A stretch of 7,544 nucleotides of DNA from JBCDIQ01 sp039024295 (GTDB lineage Bacteria; Bacteroidota; Bacteroidia; J057). Under the pieces are notes generated by a model. It was not told the origin of the DNA. It searched no databases and saw only the letters and a program-made list of their open reading frames with translations. Position numbers and translations under genes: made by a program. Positions 1 through 6,770 of the stretch are shown here, in pieces. The first letter of the stretch is position 1; the number at the start of each line of letters is the position of its first letter. The DNA lies in NCBI GenBank assembly GCA_039024295.1, contig JBCDIQ010000301.1, positions 1-7,544 on the forward strand. Direction: 5' to 3'.

Positions 1-1700
1 GGCGTATTTTGTTGTATTTGTTCCTGTTCAGTGACTTCAAGAAAGATGTCTGGACAGCTCATTTTTTGTTTCAGATATGGTAAAAGCTCCTGGTCGCGTT
101 CCAGCATGGTTCCGGCAGTTTGTGGTACCGCAAAACGGATACAGTTGTGCTCTATTGTGGCCGGAAAGTCATCCAGAGCGGCTGCAAGGCCAAATTTTCC
201 CTGGTTTCTGAGGATTTCTGTGTATTCGTTTATGGCCAGTTTCACCTGTTCCTCTATCAAGTCGATAGAAGGGTTTATTTCCTGCTTATGATGGGTTTCA
301 GCAGGAGTCTCCTCGACTCTCGCAGCATTGGCTTCTTGCATCGCAGCCTTTACCGATTGCAGGCTCTTAAGCCGTGAAGTAAGAGAGCCATTGGGTGTTG
401 GTTCAGATGCCACAATTGGTTCCGGAGCGACTTCCTCTTGGATATTTTCTTTTTTTAAAACCTCTTTTTGAGATTTTTCATCGGTGGCTATTTCATCTTT
501 TGTATGAGGCTCTTTTAATGCCTTTTTTTCTGAGGCCTTACTCAGTGACTTTTTTTTTTCGGACTTGGAAGGATCTTCTGTGACCTGAATTGCCTGCTCA
601 AGGTGAGCCAATTTGACCAAGCATAATTCAACCGTGAGTCGTGGAGTTGCGGCATTTCTACATTGACGTTCTGCCTCACTGCACAGGTGAAATGCGTTCA
701 GGAGCAAGGTGGGATCCAGGGCTTGTCCCTGTCTGCGATACCTTTCCTGTACATTCTCTGATGCCTCCAGTAACTTCAGGGTATCGGGAGATTGGCAGAC
801 AAGCAGGTTGCGAAAATGTTCATTTAGCCCAACAATGAATTCTTTTGCTTCAAAGCCTTTTTCTATGACTGAATTAAGCAGCAGAAATAGTTCGTGATGA
901 TTGTGAGCTTGCATCAATTCTACCGTCCGGAAATAATAATCATAATCCAGGATGTTGAGGTGCTCCAGTACAGCATCAAAGGAAAGGCTGCCTCCTCCGT
1001 AGCTCACCAACTGGTCGTACAAACTGAGGGCATCTCTCAGGGCACCGTCTGCCTTTAAGGCGATTTGCTGTAAAGCAGACTTTTCATATTGAACTTTCTC
1101 CTGATCTGAGATGTGGGCCAAATGCTGTGATATATCCTCCACCTTTATTCTTCGGAAATCGTGCTTCTGACACCGTGAAAGAATGGTGGGAAGAATCTTG
1201 TGTTTTTCTGTGGTCGCCAGGATGAAAAGCACATGGGGCGGAGGTTCTTCCAGGGTCTTTAAAAAAGCGTTGAAGGCTGCCTGCGACAGCATATGGACCT
1301 CATCGATGATGTAGACGCTCCGCGCGGGCTGCCCACTTTTTCCTGGAGCCGGAACATACCGGGTCTGCTCAATGAGGTTCCGGATGTCTTCCACCCGGTT
1401 ATTAGAGGCAGCATCCAGTTCGTGTATGTTAATATTTTTGCCTGAGTTAAACGCAAGGCATGAATCACATTTGTTGCAAGGTTCTCCTTCAGGTGTGAGG
1501 TTTTCGCAGTTGATCGCTTTGGCAAGAATTCTTGCACAGGTGGTTTTGCCGACTCCTCTTGGGCCCGAAAATAGAAAGGCATGTGCCAGCTGACTTCTCA
1601 GGATGGCACTCTTTAAGGTATTGGTAACATGAGATTGCCCCACCACAGAGGCAAAAGTTGAGGGGCGGTACTTCCGCGCCGAAACAATATAATTTTCCAT
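1..1700 (-). CDS. dnaX: DNA polymerase III subunit gamma/tau, 3' end beyond window
   Basis: This is the ATPase subunit of the DNA polymerase III clamp loader, which opens the sliding clamp at primer junctions; the long tau form also links the loader to the polymerase and helicase. The frame is open from the ATG at 1700 to the window edge (566 codons). The protein opens MENYIVSARKYRPSTFASVV, the typical DnaX start. Walker A is GPRGVGKT at about residues 46-53. The four-cysteine zinc module is C65, C75, C78 and C81. Walker B is IIDEVH, with D133 and E134. The SRC arginine-finger motif is S175-R176-C177, and a sensor-2 stretch GALRD lies at 219-223. Domain III runs to about 375, followed by a Lys/Glu-rich linker (about 376-460) and the beginning of a tau-type C-terminal domain. 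No Shine-Dalgarno sequence is visible. An A10 run sits at codons 381-384 (separate entry). The missing stop is due to the window edge, not a mutation. Confidence 0.97.
   Translation of the reverse strand, partial: MENYIVSARKYRPSTFASVVGQSHVTNTLKSAILRSQLAHAFLFSGPRGVGKTTCARILAKAINCENLTPEGEPCNKCDSCLAFNSGKNINIHELDAASNNRVEDIRNLIEQTRYVPAPGKSGQPARSVYIIDEVHMLSQAAFNAFLKTLEEPPPHVLFILATTEKHKILPTILSRCQKHDFRRIKVEDISQHLAHISDQEKVQYEKSALQQIALKADGALRDALSLYDQLVSYGGGSLSFDAVLEHLNILDYDYYFRTVELMQAHNHHELFLLLNSVIEKGFEAKEFIVGLNEHFRNLLVCQSPDTLKLLEASENVQERYRRQGQALDPTLLLNAFHLCSEAERQCRNAATPRLTVELCLVKLAHLEQAIQVTEDPSKSEKKKSLSKASEKKALKEPHTKDEIATDEKSQKEVLKKENIQEEVAPEPIVASEPTPNGSLTSRLKSLQSVKAAMQEANAARVEETPAETHHKQEINPSIDLIEEQVKLAINEYTEILRNQGKFGLAAALDDFPATIEHNCIRFAVPQTAGTMLERDQELLPYLKQKMSCPDIFLEVTEQEQIQQNT
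530..545 (-). other. Small hairpin just downstream of the dnaX A10 run
   Basis: In the dnaX mRNA, CTGAG and CTCAG form a 5-bp perfect stem around the loop UAAGGC. It begins three nucleotides after the last codon of the A10 run. It could act as a stimulatory element for slippage, but it is short and the spacing is tighter than usual for ribosomal -1 frameshifting. Confidence 0.35.
549..560 (-). promoter_or_regulatory. Probable slippage (frameshift) site in dnaX: ten consecutive A
   Basis: On the coding strand the codons GAA AAA AAA AAG (residues E381-K384) contain ten A in a row and include the heptamer A AAA AAG in frame. The site lies directly after clamp-loader domain III. With one A more (or a -1 ribosomal shift) the frame reads Val-Thr-Glu then TAA, giving about 387 residues. 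With one A fewer it reads Ser-His then TGA, giving about 385 residues. Either product would be a gamma-like ATPase without the tau tail. DnaX frameshifting is established in E. coli (ribosomal, A AAA AAG) and in Thermus (transcriptional slippage on an A run). Its use here is inference from position and sequence. Confidence 0.6.
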
Positions 1701-1792
1701 TTTTAGGCTAACCGCATTAGCGAATCCCCTACAATTAAACTAATTTTAAGCAAAGGTCGTAAATAGCTCGAAAACAAGCTCAATTTTTATAC
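1701..1792. promoter_or_regulatory. Divergent dnaX/mutL intergenic region
   Basis: These 92 bp must carry the start signals for dnaX to the left, and probably for mutL to the right. Only imperfect matches to the Bacteroidota promoter (TTTG, about 19 nt, TAnnTTTG) are visible. For mutL there is TTAG at 1717-1720, a 20-nt spacer and TAATTTTA at 1741-1748. For dnaX, on the minus strand, GACCTTTG lies at 1758-1751 with candidate TTG elements 16 or 22 nt upstream. Neither is convincing, and neither start codon has a Shine-Dalgarno sequence. Confidence 0.35.
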
Positions 1793-3628
1793 ATGGAGAG
1801 TGTGATTCAGCTGTTGCCAGATGCCATTGCCAACCAAATTGCTGCAGGTGAGGTGGTACAGCGTCCGGCTTCGGTGGTGAAAGAGTTGCTTGAAAATGCG
1901 GTAGATGCAGGAGCCAGTAAGGTTGACTTATCTATAAAAGATGCTGGTAAAACGCTGATACAAGTATGTGACAATGGGTGTGGCATGTCTGCCAGGGATG
2001 CACGTGTGGCATTTGAGCGCCATGCTACCTCTAAGATTCGTAATGAAGAAGATCTGTTCAGTATTCGCACCCTGGGATTCCGAGGAGAAGCCTTGCCTAG
2101 CATTGCTGCTGTAGCACAAGTACAGCTCAAAACCCGGCTGCATGATGCAGAAATAGGCCATGAGATCCGGATTGAAGGCGGGAGTGTTTCTCATTCTGGC
2201 CCGGTTGCCACCCTGGCAGGCTCAATATTTACTGTCAAAAACTTGTTTTTTAATGTGCCGGCTCGTCGGAACTTTCTCAAATCGAACTCTGTTGAGACGC
2301 GCCATATCCTGAATGAGTTCATACGGGTAGCACTTGCCAGAACACATATTCACTTTAGCTTCCGCCACAATGATACCTTGATCTATGATCTAGCACCTTC
2401 GGAACTACCTGCAAGGATGCAGGCGTTTTTCGGTAAAGACCTGAAAAACGCCCTCACCTACGTGGAAGAAAGTTCAGGGTACGTGACCCTTTCTGGAGTT
2501 ATTGGTGCCCCTTCTTTATACAGAAAAAATCGAAATGAGACGTTTTTCTTCGTCAACCGGCGCTTTATCAAAAGTAACTACCTGCACCATGCAGTGATGA
2601 AGGGGTATGACCAGGTCATCCCGAAGGATAAGTACCCCGTTTATGCCCTCTTCCTCGAAATTGATCCCGTACACGTAGATATCAACATTCATCCTACCAA
2701 AACAAAGGTGAAATTTGACGATGAACGAACCATATATGTGCTGCTGCAGGGCTTGGTAAAAACAGGTCTGGGGGGCCTTCATCAAACTCCTGCTTTTGAT
2801 CTGACCGACCCTGACCTGAAAGAGGCCATTTATAATTCTTCTCCTCCTATGAAGGACACATCTTCCCCGACGATAGGAGAGGTGAGAAAAACATTTACCT
2901 CAGCAGCATCTCCGGGGGTGTCCACCAGTCCCAAAGATTGGGATGCCCTGTACAAACCAGTTGCTCCCCCTGAGGTCCCTAAGCCGGCAAAGCCATCGGG
3001 CTTACCTTCCCTTTTTTCCGAAGAAAAATCCCTGGAGAAAGCACGGCCTAGCCTGAGCCCACCTGCATTTATCGAGCAGTTGAACCACAAATACCTTGTA
3101 ACTGCCATAGAGGGCGAACTCATCCTTATCCACCAGAGAAGGGCTCACCAACGGATCTTATACGAACGCTTTCTTCAGGCGCGCTCAGGTCCACCTGTAC
3201 CCTCCCAGCAGTTGTTGTTTCCACAATCTTTTGAATATAGTTCGGTCGACTTCCTGGCACTTAAAGACAGTGTTTCCACACTTGCCAGAATGGGATTCGA
3301 AATCAAAGACTTTGGGGAAAATACTGTGATAGTTTATGGGGTTCCTTCTGGAGTACCTACTTCCCGACTAAAGGATATCTTGAGTGAAGCCATCAGTGAA
3401 GTACAACAGGCCCCCACTTCCTTGCTTCATGAAAAACTTTTCGAAGGATTAGCCCGTTCAGTAGCTAAGCGATCCGCAATTTCTTCTTCCCAGGAGTTAT
3501 CTCGACAGGAAATGACCGTTCTTCTACGAGATTTACGCAATTGTAAGGTGCCCGGGTTTGCCCCAAGTGGCAAGCCCATAATGAAAAAGCTTGGCCAGGC
3601 TGAATTGGCGCAGTTTTTTGGAAAATAA
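1793..3628 (+). CDS. mutL: DNA mismatch repair protein MutL
   Basis: MutL is the ATP-driven matchmaker of mismatch repair, acting in the cytoplasm between MutS and the downstream strand-removal steps. The 611-residue length is normal. The N-terminal GHKL ATPase is intact: the catalytic motif is KELLENAVDAGA, with E31 as general base and N35 for magnesium. DNGCGM at 60-65 and GFRGEAL at 95-101 follow. The transducer domain ends in HPTKTKVKF (300-308), where K303 or K307 would contact nucleotide. A Pro/Ser-rich linker (about 330-422) leads to the C-terminal dimerisation domain. There the usual endonuclease motif DQHA(x)2E is replaced by HQRRAHQ (447-453), and the later Cys- and His-containing motif reads APSGKP near 590, so nuclease activity is doubtful. 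The ATG at 1793 is chosen because MESVIQLLP aligns with the family N-terminus. It may be the first gene of a plus-strand operon. Confidence 0.97.
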   Translation: MESVIQLLPDAIANQIAAGEVVQRPASVVKELLENAVDAGASKVDLSIKDAGKTLIQVCDNGCGMSARDARVAFERHATSKIRNEEDLFSIRTLGFRGEALPSIAAVAQVQLKTRLHDAEIGHEIRIEGGSVSHSGPVATLAGSIFTVKNLFFNVPARRNFLKSNSVETRHILNEFIRVALARTHIHFSFRHNDTLIYDLAPSELPARMQAFFGKDLKNALTYVEESSGYVTLSGVIGAPSLYRKNRNETFFFVNRRFIKSNYLHHAVMKGYDQVIPKDKYPVYALFLEIDPVHVDINIHPTKTKVKFDDERTIYVLLQGLVKTGLGGLHQTPAFDLTDPDLKEAIYNSSPPMKDTSSPTIGEVRKTFTSAASPGVSTSPKDWDALYKPVAPPEVPKPAKPSGLPSLFSEEKSLEKARPSLSPPAFIEQLNHKYLVTAIEGELILIHQRRAHQRILYERFLQARSGPPVPSQQLLFPQSFEYSSVDFLALKDSVSTLARMGFEIKDFGENTVIVYGVPSGVPTSRLKDILSEAISEVQQAPTSLLHEKLFEGLARSVAKRSAISSSQELSRQEMTVLLRDLRNCKVPGFAPSGKPIMKKLGQAELAQFFGK

Positions 3629-3696
3629 TTCATCACCATGTTATGGGAAGCCATGGGAAAGTGAATCCAAAATTCGACATCATGTTTCATGACCAC

Positions 3697-3702
3697 AAGG
3701 AG
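3697..3702 (+). promoter_or_regulatory. Shine-Dalgarno sequence of the rhomboid gene
   Basis: AAGGAG lies five nucleotides upstream of the ATG at 3708. It is the only clear Shine-Dalgarno sequence before a start codon in this window, and it supports that start. Confidence 0.75.
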
Positions 3703-3707
3703 TTTAC

Positions 3708-4496
3708 ATGCAACGCTTAACACCTGTAGTACTTAATCTGGTTATCATCAATGTGCTTGTGTTTCTGCTGTTGATGCTGCTTCCCTATATAGGAAGTTCA
3801 CTTCAAGAAATAAACAGCTCATATTTTACCCTGCATAAATCTAACCTGCTGGGATTCAGAAATACCTTTGAGGCAGATTTTCAGGAACGTTATTTATACA
3901 AGTCTGTAGAGCTGACCGATGGCACCATGTTGACCGAAGATAATGTGGAGCAGTTGATCAGTAACAACCCCAAGCTTCGGTCACAGGTAATCTCTTACCT
4001 TTCTGCACCTGTTGATCAATTCAAGCCGATCCAAATCGTAACGTGGTTTTTCAACCACAGTCCAACAGATATTTTTCATATCATTTTCAATATGCTGGTG
4101 TTAGCCAGTATTGGCCCAATCATGGAATCCATCTTTAGGTCGCGTCGCTTCCTTAAATTTTACCTGTTTTGTGGGCTTTTTGGAGGCGTACTGGTGGCAT
4201 TTTTAGATCCTTCTAATAACCCGGTTTTGGGAGCATCTGGTGCTATATCTGGTCTCTTGCTAGCATTTGCTATGTTTTTCCCCGATCAAAAGCTGTTGTT
4301 ATTCTTTGTCTTGCCTGTTAAAGCCAGTACGTTGATGTGGGTAGTCGGGATTGGTTCTGCAGTTTTAGTAGGTTTCCAGGCAATGGGGGTAGACCTCGGA
4401 GGGCTAGGTACCATCTCGCATTTTGGGCACCTTTCGGGGATGATCTCTGCCATGGTCTTCTTTTACCTGGAAAAATATGTGCCCTTTTTGCAGTAA
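3708..4496 (+). CDS. Rhomboid-family intramembrane serine protease
   Basis: This is predicted to cleave membrane proteins within or next to their transmembrane segments in the inner membrane, using a Ser-His dyad. Six hydrophobic segments are visible, the first at about residues 8-29 and the last at about 240-257. All catalytic features are present: HIIFN (H124 and N128, the oxyanion-side residues of helix 2), GASGA with nucleophile S177, and SHFGHLSGM in the last helix, where H241 (GHLSG) is the likely catalytic histidine and H238 a neighbour. The loop after helix 1 is long (about 30-115), polar and charged, and differs from the short loop of GlpG; it may take part in substrate choice. The length of 262 is usual. 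The gene starts 79 bp after mutL with a good Shine-Dalgarno sequence and precedes a second rhomboid-like gene. Its substrate cannot be inferred. Confidence 0.93.
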   Translation: MQRLTPVVLNLVIINVLVFLLLMLLPYIGSSLQEINSSYFTLHKSNLLGFRNTFEADFQERYLYKSVELTDGTMLTEDNVEQLISNNPKLRSQVISYLSAPVDQFKPIQIVTWFFNHSPTDIFHIIFNMLVLASIGPIMESIFRSRRFLKFYLFCGLFGGVLVAFLDPSNNPVLGASGAISGLLLAFAMFFPDQKLLLFFVLPVKASTLMWVVGIGSAVLVGFQAMGVDLGGLGTISHFGHLSGMISAMVFFYLEKYVPFLQ

Positions 4497-4499
4497 CCA

Positions 4500-4546
4500 T
4501 TGGCGCATGAGTGGGAATAGGCCTATATTGATGCCTCTCACGCCAA
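4500..4546 (+). repeat. Imperfect stem-loop between the two rhomboid genes
   Basis: The left-arm blocks TTGGCG (4500-4505), TGAG and AGGC pair with a continuous right arm GCCT-CTCA-CGCCAA ending at 4546. That gives about 14 base pairs interrupted by a 2-nt and a 7-nt bulge on the left side. No U-run follows, so it is not a standard intrinsic terminator. It could trim, stabilise or attenuate the operon mRNA. Confidence 0.45.
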
Positions 4547-4595
4547 AACTGTACGATGAGTTAATGTCTTTTTTAGAACAGTTCGCGTTTTTGCT

Positions 4596-5522
4596 ATGAA
4601 TATTCAACAAAGAGTCAGAGAATTTTTAGCCACCTATCAGACCACGGGTTGGATCCTCCTGTTCATGGCAGGCGGACTCCTGTTTCAGGGGGTGGTCTAC
4701 ATCTTGGTAAATCTCAGCAAAAACCCACAACTATATCAAGCCATAATCGGTAAATTTGTCTTACCTGCTGATGGCAAAACCTTTATCAGCCAGCCCTGGA
4801 GCATTTTGACCTTCCCGCTTTTTAGTGTCAGAGGTTCCCTGTTAAGCCTGGATCTTTTCGGCCTGCTAATTGATGGAATCATCCTTTGGATGTTTGGCCG
4901 CATTCACCAACAGTTACTCAATGATGACAGGACTCGGCGGTTGTCTATTATTGCTGTTCCAATAATCGGATTGCTTACTGTACTCCTTTGTGTATTGCTA
5001 CCTGTAACTGAAGGGGCTCCCGTTTATGTTTCTGGCATAGCTCCCGTAATGATTTGCTTGGTTATATCTGCGATTTCATTAGTTCCCGACTATCCTGTTC
5101 AATTATTCCTATTTGGACGTGTGAAAATACTTTGGGTAGGTCTGGTACTATTGGTACTCGAACTATTTGCCGCAGCCTTTTTTACACCAGCAGGCATTGC
5201 GGTAATGATAGGTGCCGGCTTGGGCTTTCTGCACATCTATTTATTGAAAAGGGGATTCGACCTCACTGAAAACATCTGGGCGTTCTACCAGGATAAAAGC
5301 CCTGGGCAGCCTAGAATGAAGGTTAAACATGGTTCCCCTAAGCGGCGCGAGCCAGAGGATAAGCGCAGCTCCAAGGGAAGCTCAGAAGATGAAGTATCCC
5401 AGGAGGTAATTGATCGGATTTTGGATAAAATTTCTGATGAAGGCTATGAGAGCCTGAGCCGCCGCGAAAAGGAAATTCTCTTCAAAGCCTCATCCAAGCG
5501 TGATGGCGATCAAAGCCCTTGA
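4596..5522 (+). CDS. Rhomboid-like membrane protein, probably inactive, with C-terminal DUF6576-like tail
   Basis: Six hydrophobic segments in a rhomboid-like layout (about residues 18-39, 84-101, 117-137, 144-163, 176-197, 199-217) are followed by a charged cytoplasmic tail. The tail ends in a conserved-looking helical motif, EVIDRILDKISDEGYESL and onward to F296 (270-296). I associate it with the DUF6576 tail found on Bacteroidota rhomboid-like proteins; that is from memory. The catalytic pattern is degraded. The helix-2 H-x-x-x-N is absent (SLDLFGLLIDG instead), the serine motif reads YVSGIAP (S146 remains but the first glycine is lost), and the last helix has no GHxxG; H213 lies at its far end. 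A pseudoprotease role such as binding membrane clients or regulating the upstream active rhomboid is inference. The start is fixed by a TGA at 4557-4559 with no other ATG in frame. There is no Shine-Dalgarno sequence. The 3' end overlaps the next gene. Confidence 0.88.
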   Translation: MNIQQRVREFLATYQTTGWILLFMAGGLLFQGVVYILVNLSKNPQLYQAIIGKFVLPADGKTFISQPWSILTFPLFSVRGSLLSLDLFGLLIDGIILWMFGRIHQQLLNDDRTRRLSIIAVPIIGLLTVLLCVLLPVTEGAPVYVSGIAPVMICLVISAISLVPDYPVQLFLFGRVKILWVGLVLLVLELFAAAFFTPAGIAVMIGAGLGFLHIYLLKRGFDLTENIWAFYQDKSPGQPRMKVKHGSPKRREPEDKRSSKGSSEDEVSQEVIDRILDKISDEGYESLSRREKEILFKASSKRDGDQSP

Positions 5523-6585
5523 CATATCAAAAAAGGTATTTTTGGGATTATTATGGGGAATTGTTTTCCTGTATTTGATTGCAGCCTTCAGCGCACCACA
5601 TGTTCCCCCTCACCTTCTTCCCCGATTACAAATATTGCCAATATTAGGTATATGGGCCGTATTACTTGCTATATGTTTGATTGCACTTAGTCGAAAACTC
5701 CGTTCAAGGCTACTGCTGGGGGTAAGCATCGTATTATTCATCTTAACAGTAAGTTGGGGAATCAAAGATGTTGGGATGAACCTCAAACCTTCTGGAGACA
5801 CGGAAAAAGAAACGCTCTCAGTCGTTTCATTTAATGCCTGCAACTTTAATTTTCATGGGAAGTACATCGACTCCGTCCTGGCCATTATTAAGCCCACACA
5901 GCCAGATTTGGTTTGTTTGCAGGAGTATCGAGACTACACCATCACTCCGGGGGGAGAAAGAGCCTCACAACGCTTTAAAAGGATACTTGACCTTCCGTAC
6001 CATTACCACCTAACTACACCGCGCCCAGTTGCCAACAATTATAAGCAAGGGGTGGTCTTGTTTTCCCGGTTTCGCATTCTGGGCATTGATACCTTGTTCA
6101 TGTTGCCGAAAATCGCCAATAATGGAATGTTGGCGCATCTTGAGTGCCCCAATGGAGATTCACTTGCCGTGGCGGTGTGTCACTTCACCTCTTTCCGACT
6201 TGGAGGGGAAATCGCCAGAAAAAATGAGTGTTCGGTTAAGCTAACGCGAATCAGGAGAAGCCTTCAGCATAACCTGATCCAGCATGAGGCCTGTCTGAAG
6301 CAGGTGAGAAACAAACTCTCCCAATTAAACTATCCGGTATTGCTTGCTGTAGACCTCAACAATGTGCCCCACACCTATATCAGTAGCCAACTTCACAGTT
6401 GGTATCAAGATTCTTTTCAGGAAGCAGGAAATGGAATTGGATGGACCTACCGCTTTCACCCCTTATTCGGCCTCAGGATTGATTATCTATTCACTACCGA
6501 TGACGTCCGAATTGTTTCCCACAGAGTTATAAAAAACCAGGCTTCAGATCACGAGGCCATTCATGTGAAGCTTCAACTCCCTTGA
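5503..6585 (+). CDS. Membrane-anchored endonuclease/exonuclease/phosphatase (EEP) family protein
   Basis: Three hydrophobic helices (about residues 10-30, 43-61 and 66-84, separated by the basic RKLRSR) precede an EEP hydrolase domain from about 105 to 360. With the N-terminus inside, the domain would face the periplasm. Catalytic residues of the DNase I/APE1-like fold all appear present: N111 in SFNACNF, metal-binding E141 in CLQEY, H227 in VCHFTS, D284 and N286 in VDLNNVP, D327 in RIDYLF, and D349-H350 in ASDHEA. EEP members cut phosphodiesters in nucleic acids, phosphoinositides or sphingomyelin, so the substrate is open. A periplasmic location argues against a DNA repair role. The ATG at 5503 is preferred; a GTG directly before it at 5500 is an alternative start adding one residue. 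The frame overlaps the end of the upstream gene by 20 bp, suggesting coupled translation. Confidence 0.93.
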   Translation: MAIKALDISKKVFLGLLWGIVFLYLIAAFSAPHVPPHLLPRLQILPILGIWAVLLAICLIALSRKLRSRLLLGVSIVLFILTVSWGIKDVGMNLKPSGDTEKETLSVVSFNACNFNFHGKYIDSVLAIIKPTQPDLVCLQEYRDYTITPGGERASQRFKRILDLPYHYHLTTPRPVANNYKQGVVLFSRFRILGIDTLFMLPKIANNGMLAHLECPNGDSLAVAVCHFTSFRLGGEIARKNECSVKLTRIRRSLQHNLIQHEACLKQVRNKLSQLNYPVLLAVDLNNVPHTYISSQLHSWYQDSFQEAGNGIGWTYRFHPLFGLRIDYLFTTDDVRIVSHRVIKNQASDHEAIHVKLQLP

Positions 6586-6596
6586 CCACGACAATC

Positions 6597-6680
6597 ATGT
6601 CTGTGGAGCAATATCCAGACAGTGTCTCTGAAAGGCTCAGAATGCTAGAAAAGGAGGCCCCTGAGTCGAAGATTATTTGA
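6597..6680 (+). CDS. Possible 27-residue small ORF, function unknown
   Basis: An ATG eleven nucleotides after the EEP stop codon opens a 27-codon frame, beginning MSVEQYPDSVSERLRMLEKE and closed by TGA at 6678. The peptide is charged and could form an amphipathic helix. It has no Shine-Dalgarno sequence and no recognised family. It could be a real microprotein, a remnant of a longer gene, or chance. Confidence 0.2.
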   Translation: MSVEQYPDSVSERLRMLEKEAPESKII

Positions 6681-6684
6681 GTTC

Positions 6685-6729
6685 TAAGTATTTATAAATT
6701 ATTGATTGTCAGTAATTTATAAATATTTA
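6685..6729. repeat. AT-rich palindrome with 5-nt loop, flanked by AGTTCT direct repeats
   Basis: The arms 6685-6704 and 6710-6729 pair over 20 positions, with only two G-U wobbles and no mismatch, around the loop ATTGT. The hexamer AGTTCT stands on both sides (6680-6685 and 6730-6735). No T-run follows on either strand. It lies between the end of the EEP operon and the rplS promoter, so it may end or protect transcripts. The direct repeats also allow reading it as a tiny inserted element or excision scar. Confidence 0.6.
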
Positions 6730-6751
6730 AGTTCTGTTTATCGAAAAACAT

Positions 6752-6770
6752 CTCCCCAAGTGCTTGGGAG
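6752..6770. promoter_or_regulatory. Dyad over the -33 region of the rplS promoter
   Basis: CTCC(C)CAAG and CTTGGGAG form an 8-bp inverted repeat with one extra C, separated by TG. The second half contains the TTG of the predicted -33 element. It could be an operator for a dimeric regulator; the very short centre makes an RNA hairpin less natural. Function is unproven. Confidence 0.3.

Noticed and set aside
447..458. A third slippery-looking sequence (T TTA AAA) in the dnaX linker.
   Set aside because: No stem-loop follows at a suitable distance, the -1 frame has no early stop, and the position inside the linker makes no sensible domain boundary.
1259..1582. A 107-codon minus-strand frame inside dnaX.
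   Set aside because: It lies in another frame over the Walker A to Walker B region of dnaX, whose own frame has all conserved motifs; the shorter frame has no family-like content.
1..1700. dnaX lacks a stop codon and might be a broken gene.
   Set aside because: The frame stays open with family-like sequence right up to the window edge, and full tau proteins are longer than 566 residues; it is only cut by the window.
1807..3123. Several minus-strand frames of about 90-107 codons opposite mutL.
   Set aside because: They lie antisense to a well conserved gene, have no start signals and look like by-products of mutL codon use.
6651..6657. A perfect AAGGAGG Shine-Dalgarno sequence.
   Set aside because: No ATG, GTG or TTG start lies 5-12 nt downstream; it probably arises by chance in Lys/Glu codons of the small frame.
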